Positions 1-8,499 of a stretch of DNA of 64,000 bases are shown in pieces (positions within the stretch are counted from its first letter, which is position 1; every line of letters starts with the position of its first letter). The notes beneath the pieces are model-generated. The model worked only from the letters and a program-made list of their open reading frames with translations, was not told the origin of the DNA and made no database searches. Both the position numbers and the translations under genes were made by a program. Where the stretch lies: contig NZ_SJSY01000076.1 in assembly GCF_004352915.1 (NCBI RefSeq), positions 496,001 to 560,000 on the forward strand, given 5' to 3'. The DNA is from Flavobacterium zhairuonense (GTDB lineage: Bacteria > Bacteroidota > Bacteroidia > Flavobacteriales > Flavobacteriaceae).

Positions 1-229
1 GCTGCGTAACCGTTGGAATCAAAACCCCAATTGTTTTTGTTTTATTGCCACGCAGTCCTGCCGCTAGAGTATTAGGAACAAATCCCATTTCTTTAGCTGC
101 TTTTTTGACTTTTTTTATCGTTTTATCACTTATTGAATGATGATCTTTTAAAGCTCTTGAAATTGTGGAAGTCGCTAAATTCAGCTTCTCCGCAATATCA
201 TAGATCGTCACATGTTTATTCTCTTCCAT
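1..229 (-). CDS. LacI-family transcriptional regulator, N-terminal part
   Basis: Only the first 76 or so codons lie in the window; the gene continues past position 1. The start is the ATG at 229 and the protein begins MEENKHVTIYDIAEKLNLAT. Residues 8-55 form the LacI-type helix-turn-helix (TIYDIAEKLNLATSTISRAL) followed by the hinge region (NTLAAGLRGNKT) and the first strand of the periplasmic-binding-like domain (IGVLIPT). Proteins of this family bind DNA as dimers and respond to a sugar. The target is probably to the left of the window. The antiporter gene at 353 is on the same strand but upstream, and nothing ties the two together. Confidence 0.9.
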   Translation of the reverse strand, partial: MEENKHVTIYDIAEKLNLATSTISRALKDHHSISDKTIKKVKKAAKEMGFVPNTLAAGLRGNKTKTIGVLIPTVTQ

Positions 230-299
230 AAAATAAATAATTATGAGATGTAAATATAAGTTATTTTACAACACTATATGGATTTCTAAAATTGAGTCA

Positions 300-352
300 A
301 AATCAATTATCCAATTATCTAATTTTCTAATTATCTAATTAACTAATTACTT
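300..352. repeat. AT-rich dispersed repeat (TTATCTAATT family)
   Basis: The stretch repeats ATCTAATT-type units in the gap between the LacI gene and the antiporter. Closely related strings occur at 36233-36265, 46390-46425, 47617-47663 and 63508-63547, always between genes. It is a dispersed intergenic repeat of unknown function. Confidence 0.6.
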
Positions 353-1954
353 TTATTCCTCATACATTTCCATCCAAAGGCGTGTTTCTTCAAGATCGAG
401 TTCTTTTTCTATTTTTCTAAAAATCTCTTCATTTACAGAGCCATTTTTGTGCATTACTTCTAATTTTGCACGCTCTACATTGAGCAAATCGATTTGCAGT
501 TTGGTGAAATCATTAAAAATCTCCCCTCCCATTACATTTCCTTTTCCGAAGAAATTTGCCGGAAGTTCTGTTTTCTGCAAACGATTAAATTTTACTTCAT
601 ATTTACTTTTGATATTATGAAGCAAATCGTCATTCAGCAGTGAAAAATTATCTTCAATATGGGCGATCGTTTCAGAAACAATCATATTTCTGATTTCATA
701 TTCTTCAGCCAAAATAGAGTACGGCTGTAATTTTAATTTTCGAATGAGCCACGGAAGCGTTAATCCTTGAACTACCAAAGTCGAAAGTATAACACAGAAA
801 ACCAAATAAATAATAAGATTACGAAGCGGAAATCCCTCTTTTTCATTCAACATTAAAGGCAAAGCCAATGCGGCCGCCATAGAAACCACACCACGCATTC
901 CGGACCAGCCAAAAATAATCATGTTTCTATAATCAAATTCTTCGTTTTGACGGATTTTTTTGCTGAGAAACCTCGGAACCAATGTCGCCGGAATAATCCA
1001 TAAAAAACGAACCAAAATAACCACTATACTAATACTCGCTCCCCACAAAAATAAAGAGGTACCCGAGTAATTGCTAATTCCCGAAATAATATCGCGCAAC
1101 TGCAAACCAATTAATATGAAAATCAATCCGTTTAAAATATTGGTCAAAATATTCCAAATCGTTCCGGCCATCATACGGCTTTCATGGGTAAAAATGCTTC
1201 CTGATCTCGCCGACAAAAAAAGTCCGGTGGTTACCACTGCAAGTACTCCTGAACATTCAAAATGTTCTGCCAGCAAATAGGATGCAAAAGGTGTTAACAT
1301 TGTCAATGTCGCCTCAATAATATCATCACAGACAAATCTCTTGTGAATTATACTCATAACGTAACCAACTAAAAGACCAATTGCAATTCCTAAAGTCGAC
1401 ATGATAAAGAAATTCAACCCAGCTTCCCACAACACAAAATTACCGGCAACTATAGCAGTTAGGGCATATTTATAAGCTACAAGTCCGCTTGCATCATTCA
1501 GCAGACTTTCACCTTCTAAAATAGCAATCAATCGGGGGTGAAGTCCAAGTCCTTTTGTAATTGAAGTTGCAGAAACAGCATCTGGAGGCGAAACAATTGC
1601 GCCAAGCAAAAATGCTAACGGCCAAGAGATATCATCTATAAGCATATGCGCGGCAACCGCAACCGAAAATGTAGTAAACAAAACCAAACCAACTGCTGCA
1701 AGCGTTATCGGACGAATTGTTTTTTTAAACTCATACCAGCTCGTGTACCACGCAGCATGGTATAAAAGTGGCGGTAAAAAGATAATAAAAACGACTTCAG
1801 GGTTTAAAGCAATAACAGGAAGTCCCGGAACTACACTAATTGCAACACCACAAAGCACTAATACTATAGGGATCGGAAAATTATATCTTTTGCTAATCAA
1901 GCTCAAAAAAGCAACGCCAAACAGCAACATTATGATTACAGTAATATTTTCCAT
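353..1954 (-). CDS. Na+/H+ antiporter, CPA1 family
   Basis: This 533-residue inner-membrane protein has about 12 hydrophobic segments in residues 1-410 and a soluble tail of about 120 residues. The CPA1 signature residues are visible: SPPDAVSAT at 122-130 (Asp125) and EGESLLNDASG at 148-157, where the Asn153-Asp154 pair is the ion-binding site typical of electroneutral CPA1 exchangers. The family exports Na+ (or K+) in exchange for protons. The ATG at 1954 gives a normal first membrane helix. The gene stands alone, with a LacI gene downstream and about 330 bp of non-coding DNA upstream. The substrate ion cannot be read from the sequence. Confidence 0.9.
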   Translation of the reverse strand: MENITVIIMLLFGVAFLSLISKRYNFPIPIVLVLCGVAISVVPGLPVIALNPEVVFIIFLPPLLYHAAWYTSWYEFKKTIRPITLAAVGLVLFTTFSVAVAAHMLIDDISWPLAFLLGAIVSPPDAVSATSITKGLGLHPRLIAILEGESLLNDASGLVAYKYALTAIVAGNFVLWEAGLNFFIMSTLGIAIGLLVGYVMSIIHKRFVCDDIIEATLTMLTPFASYLLAEHFECSGVLAVVTTGLFLSARSGSIFTHESRMMAGTIWNILTNILNGLIFILIGLQLRDIISGISNYSGTSLFLWGASISIVVILVRFLWIIPATLVPRFLSKKIRQNEEFDYRNMIIFGWSGMRGVVSMAAALALPLMLNEKEGFPLRNLIIYLVFCVILSTLVVQGLTLPWLIRKLKLQPYSILAEEYEIRNMIVSETIAHIEDNFSLLNDDLLHNIKSKYEVKFNRLQKTELPANFFGKGNVMGGEIFNDFTKLQIDLLNVERAKLEVMHKNGSVNEEIFRKIEKELDLEETRLWMEMYEE

Positions 1955-2286
1955 TTAGAAATGTTTTGGGTTTTTAAGGTTTAATTTTGGAAACGGCTAC
2001 TAAATTAATATTTAATCAGAATTATACCTTTTTGCATCATAAAAAAGTTTTGATCTAGATTAAACTTTTGTTTCTCTCATAAGTCTTATAAAAGCTGAAT
2101 CAAGAAAAAAAGCTTAAAATATGCTTAAAAGCAAAGTTTCTGTGCCAAATAAATTGATTTACTAAGATTAATTTTTACATTTGCGTTATTTTTATTTATT
2201 CTAAATAGAATAGTTTAATATGAAGATTTTCATCTTAAAAAAAAAACAACAACTTTAACTAATTGAAAAACAACAAATACCAAAAT
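1955..2286. other. Intergenic region between divergent genes, no gene seen
   Basis: The region is AT-rich, with no coding frame and no strong hairpin. It holds a clear promoter for the ankyrin gene (see 2153-2183) and presumably the promoter of the antiporter, which was not identified. Confidence 0.6.
2153..2183 (+). promoter_or_regulatory. Bacteroidota-type promoter for the ankyrin/flavinylation block
   Basis: ATTG at 2153-2156 is followed after exactly 19 bases by TACATTTG at 2176-2183. This matches the Bacteroidota sigma-ABfr consensus TTTG-N19-TAnnTTTG. Transcription would start near 2190, leaving a leader of about 100 bases before the ATG at 2287. Confidence 0.7.
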
Positions 2287-3765
2287 ATGAAAAAGAATTT
2301 CTTTCTTTCTTTGGCATTAACTACCGCTTTATTTGTTAGTGCGCAACAAAAAAACACATTATTAGATGCTTCTTTTTGGAAAACAGCACCAGATGTGAAC
2401 ACAGTTAAAGCAGAAATAGCAAAAGGAAATAATCCTACTGAAGCTAATGCAAACGCTTTTGACGTAACTACTCTTGCCATTAACAATGATGCACCATTGG
2501 CAAGCATCAAATTTTTATTGGATCAACCAGGAAATCCTATTAATAAATCTACTCACGATAATCGTATTTACTTGCACTGGGCGGCTTACAGAGGTAATAC
2601 CGAATTAGTTCAATATTTAATTTCAAAAGGCTCAGACATTAATTTTGAAGACAGCCACGGCACTACTCCACTTGTTTTTGCAGCATCAAACGGACAATTT
2701 GATCCAGCGCTTTACGAAGCTTTCTTTAAAGCAGGAATCAATCCGAAGAAAAAATATAAAGATGGAGAAAACTTGCTTCTTTTGGCTATTCCATCGGACA
2801 AGGAATTAAAACTGACTGACTTTTTAATCACAAAAGGCTTATCGCTAAAAGATGTTGACAATAACGGAAGTACTGCTTTTGATTATGCAGCAAGAACCGG
2901 AAATATTACTCTTTTGAAAAAGTTATTAGACCGAAAAGTAAAATATACTGACAACGCGCTTCTTATAGCGACTCAAGGAAACCGTAGAGAAACTACTTCT
3001 CTTGATGCTTATAAATTTTTGGTTGAAGAATTAAAATTAAAAGCAACTGTAACTGGAAAATCTGGCGAAAATGTATTGCATTTATTGGCAGGAAAACCAA
3101 ATCAGAAAGAAATCATTTCTTATTTCCTTTCTAAAGATGTTGATGCAAACAAAGTAAACAATGATGGAAATACGCCGTTTATGATTGCTGCAGGAGCTAG
3201 AGAAAATGGTGCTTTAGAAGTTTTGTTGCCTGTGGCTAAAAACATCAATTTACAAAATGCAAAAGGAGAATCGGCTTTGACAATGGCTGTGAAATCTGGA
3301 ACTCCAGATGCTGTGGCGCTTCTTTTAGGAAAAGGTGCAGATGTTAATGTAAAAGATAAAGACGGGAATAATCTAGGTTTTTACTTAGTGCAATCCTACA
3401 GACCGGATCCAAAACAAGATACTTTTGATACTAAAGCAAAACTGCTTCAAGAAAAAGGATTAAATCTTGCTGCTCCGCAAAAAGACGGAAGCACTTTATA
3501 TCATTTTGCTGCAGCGAAAAACGATTTATCTTTGCTTAAAAAATTAGCGCCTTTAAACATTGATGTAAATGCAAAAAATAAAGACGGAATCACTGCACTT
3601 CATAAAGCTGCAATGGTTGCAAAAGATGATTCGGTTTTAAAATATTTACTTTCAATTGGCGCTAAAAAAGACATCACAACAGAATTTGACGAAAGCGCTT
3701 ACGCTTTAGCAAAAGAAAACGAGTCGCTTACAAAACAAAACATATCAATCGAATTTTTAAAATAG
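2287..3765 (+). CDS. Secreted ankyrin-repeat protein
   Basis: I start the protein at the ATG at 2287 (MKKNFFLSLALTTALFVSAQ), which gives a clean signal peptide with cleavage after SAQ. The frame is open to a TTG at 2263, which is a poor start. The mature part, about 470 residues, is a series of ankyrin repeats with recognisable motifs such as NRIYLHWAAYRGNTELVQYL, GTTPLVFAASNGQ, GNTPFMIAAGA, GESALTMAVKSG and GITALHKAAM. It should act in the periplasm or on the cell surface as a binding scaffold. It comes first in a block with DUF2271, PepSY-reductase and ApbE genes on the same strand, so it probably serves that redox system. Its partner is unknown. Confidence 0.88.
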   Translation: MKKNFFLSLALTTALFVSAQQKNTLLDASFWKTAPDVNTVKAEIAKGNNPTEANANAFDVTTLAINNDAPLASIKFLLDQPGNPINKSTHDNRIYLHWAAYRGNTELVQYLISKGSDINFEDSHGTTPLVFAASNGQFDPALYEAFFKAGINPKKKYKDGENLLLLAIPSDKELKLTDFLITKGLSLKDVDNNGSTAFDYAARTGNITLLKKLLDRKVKYTDNALLIATQGNRRETTSLDAYKFLVEELKLKATVTGKSGENVLHLLAGKPNQKEIISYFLSKDVDANKVNNDGNTPFMIAAGARENGALEVLLPVAKNINLQNAKGESALTMAVKSGTPDAVALLLGKGADVNVKDKDGNNLGFYLVQSYRPDPKQDTFDTKAKLLQEKGLNLAAPQKDGSTLYHFAAAKNDLSLLKKLAPLNIDVNAKNKDGITALHKAAMVAKDDSVLKYLLSIGAKKDITTEFDESAYALAKENESLTKQNISIEFLK

Positions 3766-3889
3766 TCTTAAAAGGTTATTAGTTATGTGTTGTGAGTTAA
3801 GAGTTTAACTTTCTTAAACATATCTCTTAACACATAACTCTTAACGTATAAAACTTATAACGAATAACCCATAACGAATAACTCACAGA
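3766..3889. repeat. AT-rich dispersed inverted repeat (AACTCATAAC family)
   Basis: The gap between the ankyrin and DUF2271 genes is filled with variants of a short unit (AGTTATGTGT, ACACATAACT, ACGAATAACTCA). The left part (GTTATGTGTT...GTTAAGAG) is roughly complementary to the right part (CTCTTAACACATAAC), so the RNA could fold. A related string lies at 53555-53600 between sdhA and sdhB. Confidence 0.6.
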
Positions 3890-4372
3890 ATGAAATCAAT
3901 ATTCAAAATCGCACTTACTGCAACACTTATCTGCCTTATTTCTTTTCAATCAAACGCACAAACGAGCAAATACAAATGCATGCTTCAAATGGCAAATTAT
4001 ATGGGCGAAGGTGCATATATCGTGGTTTCGTTAATTAATCCAAAAGGCGAATATGAGAAAACGCTTTATGTAATGGGAGATGATAAAAAATGGTACAAAT
4101 CATTAAAGGAATGGAACAAATTCCATACTGCAAAAAATGATGATGTTAGCGCTATTTCAGGAGCATCTGTTACTGGTGGAGACAGAAGTGTTACTACTTT
4201 TGAAATTGATGAAAGCAAACTTAATAAAGGATATAAATTGCGATTTGAATCAGCTGTTGAAGATCAGAAATATTATGTAAGCGACCTTGAAATTCCATTG
4301 ACAACAGCTGGTTTAGCTGATAAGACCGAAGGAAAAGGCTACATCAGATATGTAAGATTAAACAAAATCTAA
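3890..4372 (+). CDS. DUF2271 protein, probable FMN-carrying periplasmic protein
   Basis: This 160-residue protein has a signal peptide (residues 1-23, ending SNAQ) followed by a single DUF2271 domain. Residues 85-97 contain a motif of the type D-x(4)-S-G-A-S-x-T (Ser90, Gly91, Ala92, Ser93, Thr95). This resembles the S(T)GA(T/S)xT site at which ApbE attaches FMN to a Thr in NqrC and RnfG. An ApbE gene lies two genes downstream, which supports Thr95 as the flavin acceptor. I infer that the protein is a periplasmic one- or two-electron carrier fed by the PepSY protein encoded 50 bases downstream. The motif is seen; flavinylation itself is inferred. Confidence 0.85.
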   Translation: MKSIFKIALTATLICLISFQSNAQTSKYKCMLQMANYMGEGAYIVVSLINPKGEYEKTLYVMGDDKKWYKSLKEWNKFHTAKNDDVSAISGASVTGGDRSVTTFEIDESKLNKGYKLRFESAVEDQKYYVSDLEIPLTTAGLADKTEGKGYIRYVRLNKI

Positions 4373-4422
4373 CATCTTATATTTCATAATTTTACATTTG
4401 ATTACTTTTTAGCTTACATTCA

Positions 4423-6606
4423 ATGACTCTTTCTTTTTGGCGTTACACACACTTAGCTTTGGCTTTGTTTTCTTCTTTGTTTTTACTGCTAGCATCTGTA
4501 ACAGGAATTATTCTTGCTGTTGATGCCGTTCAGGAAAAGGCGTTGCCATACAAAACAGAAAATTTTAACGCCTTAACTTTAGGAGAAACACTTCCAGTTT
4601 TAAAAAAGAAATATGCTGAAATCACTGAATTAAGCATCGATTACAATCAGTTTGTAACGCTTCAAGCTATTGATGAAGATGGAAATGACATTAAATCTTT
4701 TATTGATGCTAGAACAGGCAAAATACTAGGAACTCCTGCAAAAAAAAGCGAATTTATTCAGTGGATCACTAGTCTTCACCGCTCCTTGTTTCTTCATGAA
4801 ACGGGGCGTTTTTTTGTTGGTATAATTTCGTTCTTATTATTCCTGATCGCTATTTCGGGTTTTATGCTTGTTTTAAGCCGACAAAGAGGAATAAGAAACT
4901 TTTTTGCAAAAGTAGTCAAAGAATATTTTGCCCAATATTATCATGTTGTTTTGGGAAGATTAGCTTTAATCCCCATTTTGATTATTGCACTTACAGGAAC
5001 TTATCTTTCCCTTGAACGATTTAACTTTTTTATGGGAGATGAAAAACCAAAACCCATAAAAACAGAGCTTTCGGCGACAGCCAAAAAAACTTCAGTCTTT
5101 GAAAAAACACTTTTGAAAGATGTAAAGAAAATCGAATTTCCTTTTACAGATGATCCAGAAGAATATTATATCATTGAATTAAAAGACCGAGAAATTGAAG
5201 TGAATCAGGTTACCGGCGCTGTCATAACGGAGAAACTTTCGCCAATGACGATTCAGTTAGCCGCGTTGAGTCTTGATATTCATACAGGAAGAATAAATGC
5301 AATTTGGGCCGTTATTTTGGCAATTGCTTGTTTAAATATTCTGTTTTTCATTTACTCTGGTTTTGCAATAACTTTAAAACGAAGAGCGAGCCGAATCAAA
5401 AATAAATTCAAAGCCCATGAAAGCGACACTATTCTTTTAGTTGGATCTGAAAACGGAAGCACTTTGCGTTTTGCAAATGCTATTTTGAAACAATTGATTG
5501 ACCACGGCAAAAAAGCACATATTGCAGAATTGAATAGTTTTACGGTTTTCCCAAAAGCCGAACATTTTATCGTTTTTTCTTCCACACACGGATTGGGTGA
5601 CGCACCGTCAAACGGAGGTAAATTTGAAACCCTTTTAAAGAAACACAATCAACAGCAAAAAATCAATTTTTCGGTGGTTGGTTTTGGTTCCAAAGCGTAC
5701 CCTGATTTTTGCGGTTTTGCTATTGAAATCGATCAACTTCTTGACAAGCAAGATTGGGCAGAACGATTTATTGATTTGCAAACTGTAAACGACAAATCGG
5801 CAACAGAATTTGTGGAATGGATTAAATTATGGAGTGCCAAAACCGGAATAGAATTATCTACTACTCCATCTGTTTACAATCATGTTCCAAAAGGACTTCA
5901 AAAATTAATGGTTTTAGACAAAACATTGGTTTCTGAGTCTGAACAAACTTTCTTGGTCACATTAAGGGCAAACGCAAGGACCAAATTTACATCTGGAGAT
6001 TTATTAGCTATTTATCCGGCAAACGATACCAGAGAACGTCTTTATTCTATTGGAAATCATTCCGGAAATATTCAATTGGTTGTCAAACTACATCCGCATG
6101 GATTGGGTTCTGGTTTCTTGAATGAGTTAGCTCCTGGAAAAGTCATAAAAGCAAGAATTATCAATAATCATGCTTTTCATTTTCCTAAAAAAGCGTCAAA
6201 AGTAGCGTTGATTTCTAACGGAACTGGAATTGCACCGTTTCTGGGAATGATTGAACAAAACAAGAAAAAGACCGAAACCCATTTGTATTCTGGCTTTAGA
6301 ATGGAAACTGAAACCGTTTCAGGCTACAAAAAGTTTGCTTCTGAAATGATCCAGAAAAAGCAACTTCATAAGCTGCATTTGGCTTTTTCACGAGAAGCGG
6401 AACATCATTATGTAATGGATTTGATCAAAAAAGATGCTGATTTCTTTATCAACTTATTGCAGAATAACGGCGTTATTATGATTTGCGGTTCACTTGCTAT
6501 GCAGCAAGATGTTGAAACCATTTTGAATGATTTATGCTTAGCCAACGGAATGAAAACTCTTTTAAGCTATAAAAACAACAAACAACTACTAGCAGATTGT
6601 TATTAG
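4423..6606 (+). CDS. PepSY-TM / flavodoxin / FAD-NAD(P)H reductase fusion, membrane electron-transfer protein
   Basis: The 727 residues fall into three parts. Residues 1-325 are a PepSY_TM module with four membrane helices (about 12-32, 130-150, 178-198, 288-312) and periplasmic PepSY-like loops; several His lie at helix ends and could hold haem. Residues about 334-470 are a flavodoxin-like FMN domain (TILLVGSENGST, STHGLGDAPSNGG). Residues about 490-727 are a ferredoxin-NADP reductase-type module with the FAD motif RLYSIGN (about 538), the nucleotide motif SNGTGIAPFLG (about 596) and ICGSLAMQ (about 687). The layout suggests electrons pass from cytoplasmic NAD(P)H through FAD and FMN across the membrane. 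DUF2271 upstream and ApbE 13 bases downstream make a flavinylated periplasmic protein the likely acceptor. Siderophore (ferric) reduction is an alternative role for this family. Confidence 0.87.
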   Translation: MTLSFWRYTHLALALFSSLFLLLASVTGIILAVDAVQEKALPYKTENFNALTLGETLPVLKKKYAEITELSIDYNQFVTLQAIDEDGNDIKSFIDARTGKILGTPAKKSEFIQWITSLHRSLFLHETGRFFVGIISFLLFLIAISGFMLVLSRQRGIRNFFAKVVKEYFAQYYHVVLGRLALIPILIIALTGTYLSLERFNFFMGDEKPKPIKTELSATAKKTSVFEKTLLKDVKKIEFPFTDDPEEYYIIELKDREIEVNQVTGAVITEKLSPMTIQLAALSLDIHTGRINAIWAVILAIACLNILFFIYSGFAITLKRRASRIKNKFKAHESDTILLVGSENGSTLRFANAILKQLIDHGKKAHIAELNSFTVFPKAEHFIVFSSTHGLGDAPSNGGKFETLLKKHNQQQKINFSVVGFGSKAYPDFCGFAIEIDQLLDKQDWAERFIDLQTVNDKSATEFVEWIKLWSAKTGIELSTTPSVYNHVPKGLQKLMVLDKTLVSESEQTFLVTLRANARTKFTSGDLLAIYPANDTRERLYSIGNHSGNIQLVVKLHPHGLGSGFLNELAPGKVIKARIINNHAFHFPKKASKVALISNGTGIAPFLGMIEQNKKKTETHLYSGFRMETETVSGYKKFASEMIQKKQLHKLHLAFSREAEHHYVMDLIKKDADFFINLLQNNGVIMICGSLAMQQDVETILNDLCLANGMKTLLSYKNNKQLLADCY

Positions 6607-6619
6607 AATTTTTATACCA

Positions 6620-7630
6620 ATGACACCAAAATTACCTTTAAATAAGCTTTTGTTTTTGTTTGTACTTGCGTGCAGTTTCTCATTAAATGCTCAGGTTTTA
6701 CGAAAAAGAACGACATTGCTTATGGGCGGACGTTTTGATATTAGTATTGTTGCAACTGACTCTTTAACAGCTGAGCAAAATATAGATTTGGTAATTGCCG
6801 AAATCACCCGAATTGAAAATTTAATTTCAGACTGGAAACCAACTTCACAAGTTTCTGAAGTGAATCAGAATGCAGGAGTCAAACCCATAAAAGTCGATCG
6901 AGAAGTTTTTGAACTTGCACAAAGAGCCATTAAATTATCTAAAATAACAAACGGTGGATTTGATGTAAGTTTCGCAGCAATGGATCGAATATGGAAATTT
7001 GACGGTTCAATGACCGAAATGCCTTCGACAGAAGCCATAAAAAAATCAGTAGAGAAAGTCGGCTATAAAAACATTATTTTAGATAGTGTTCAATCGACTA
7101 TTTTCCTGAAATTAAAAGGCATGAAAATTGGTTTTGGCGCTTTAGGTGAAGGTTACGCTACAGATAAATGCCGAACGATGATGATTGCAAAAGGCATAAA
7201 AGCTGGAATTATAAACGGTTCTGGAGATATGAGCACTTGGGGAAAACAACCAAACGGAAATCCGTGGAAAATTGGCATTACAAATCCGTTTGATCCGGAA
7301 AAACTTTTAGCAGTTGTTCCGCTTGAAGAACAAGCCGTTACTACTTCTGGCAGTTATGAGAAATTTGTTGTTTTTAATGGAAAAAGATATTCACACATTA
7401 TAAATCCAGCAACGGGTTATCCAGCAACTGGATTATGCAGTGTAACCGTTTTTGGCCCAAATGCAGAAAACGCAAACGGACTAAGTACTTCAATAATGGT
7501 TTTAGGCCACAAAGAAGGTTTGCTGTTGATTGAAAAATTCCCTGAATATTCTTGTTTGATGATTACCGATAAAGGAAAAGTAATTAAATCTAAAAACTTC
7601 AACATCAAACATTTTAAGGCTAAATTTTAA
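6620..7630 (+). CDS. apbE: FAD:protein FMN transferase (ApbE family)
   Basis: The 336-residue protein has an N-terminal signal sequence (about residues 1-24, ending LNAQ), so it works outside the cytoplasm. Family motifs are present: GFGALGEGYATDK near 171-183, INGSGDMSTWG near 199, and TTSGSYEKF...YSHIINPATGYP near 240-268, which includes the Mg2+- and FAD-binding residues. ApbE splits FAD and attaches FMN through a phosphoester to a Thr or Ser in target proteins. It follows the PepSY reductase gene by 13 bases, and the DUF2271 protein two genes upstream offers a plausible target site. Length is normal for the family. Confidence 0.93.
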   Translation: MTPKLPLNKLLFLFVLACSFSLNAQVLRKRTTLLMGGRFDISIVATDSLTAEQNIDLVIAEITRIENLISDWKPTSQVSEVNQNAGVKPIKVDREVFELAQRAIKLSKITNGGFDVSFAAMDRIWKFDGSMTEMPSTEAIKKSVEKVGYKNIILDSVQSTIFLKLKGMKIGFGALGEGYATDKCRTMMIAKGIKAGIINGSGDMSTWGKQPNGNPWKIGITNPFDPEKLLAVVPLEEQAVTTSGSYEKFVVFNGKRYSHIINPATGYPATGLCSVTVFGPNAENANGLSTSIMVLGHKEGLLLIEKFPEYSCLMITDKGKVIKSKNFNIKHFKAKF

Positions 7631-7675
7631 TTTTTACATACTAGGACACTAAGTTTCTAAGCTACTGAGTTTTTT

Positions 7676-8314
7676 TCAGATAATTTTATTTCTTTTATTA
7701 GAAATGAAAATCAAAATACATGATAGAATCACAAACGCTACTAGTACAAAAAATCCATTTAAAATTGCTTTTTCAAAACCTATTTTTGTTATGTCTACAA
7801 AAGGATAAGGGTAAAAATCGGTTGAAATTCCGTGAAGTAAAGTATAAATTATATAAACAATTGGATAAATCAGCCACGGCAAAACGACCTTAAAAGAGAT
7901 CTTTTCCGAAGGGACGACGAAAAGCCAATAAATAAAAAATAAAGTTGGTACAACGGAATGAAAAATTTCACTGACAATACGATGTTGCCCTTCTAAATGT
8001 GCAATAGAACGTAGAAGGACATTAAAAACAATTCCGACAATCATAATGTAAACTGTTATTGCCGTGATTGTCGTACATTTTGACAAAAAAGATTTAATAT
8101 TAGATTTTCCTCCAAATAAAAACATTCCCGACCACAGGAAAACAATAGAATTGGTAAGAATTGTAAAAAAACTGAAAAAGCGTATTGTTGCACTTATAAA
8201 AGTAAATTCTGACCCATTTAACAATAAATAAAATTGCGTTGGCAAAGCGTACAATTCCAAGATAAAAATAATACTTGGCAAAATATTTCCTTTTGTGGTA
8301 TTTTGTTTTTTCAT
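7676..8314 (-). CDS. Pr6Pr family integral membrane protein
   Basis: This 212-residue protein is almost entirely hydrophobic, with about six membrane helices. The pattern LRFFSFFTILTNSIVFLW in the second helix, the HxxxPxxFxxYW element (HSVVPTLFFIYWLF, about 120-133) and WLIYPIVYIIYTLLHG near 148-163 match Pr6Pr (FAR-17a/AIG1-like) membrane proteins of bacteria. The biochemical function of the bacterial members is not established. It lies convergent with apbE and divergent from the MscS gene, with no obvious operon partners. Confidence 0.8.
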   Translation of the reverse strand: MKKQNTTKGNILPSIIFILELYALPTQFYLLLNGSEFTFISATIRFFSFFTILTNSIVFLWSGMFLFGGKSNIKSFLSKCTTITAITVYIMIVGIVFNVLLRSIAHLEGQHRIVSEIFHSVVPTLFFIYWLFVVPSEKISFKVVLPWLIYPIVYIIYTLLHGISTDFYPYPFVDITKIGFEKAILNGFFVLVAFVILSCILIFISNKRNKII

Positions 8315-8499
8315 AATTTACTTAAAGAGAGCTCACTAAAATATAAATTTTATTTCGAAATCTTATCCCTCCTTTTTATAAATTTCATTTTAAAAAAAAC
8401 AGAAAACTTCATCCTAATTTTTCCTAATATTTACTTAATTAGAGCTTAGAAATAGGCAAAAAAATTTAAATTTGAAAACCCAAATTTCATTCTTAAATT

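Noticed and set aside
2263..2286. TTG start eight codons before the ankyrin protein ATG
   Set aside because: ATG at 2287 starts a typical signal peptide; TTG starts are rare in this phylum.
4393..4400. TACATTTG as a promoter for the PepSY reductase gene
   Set aside because: The -7-like box is there, but no TTG lies 19 bases upstream, so it was not called.
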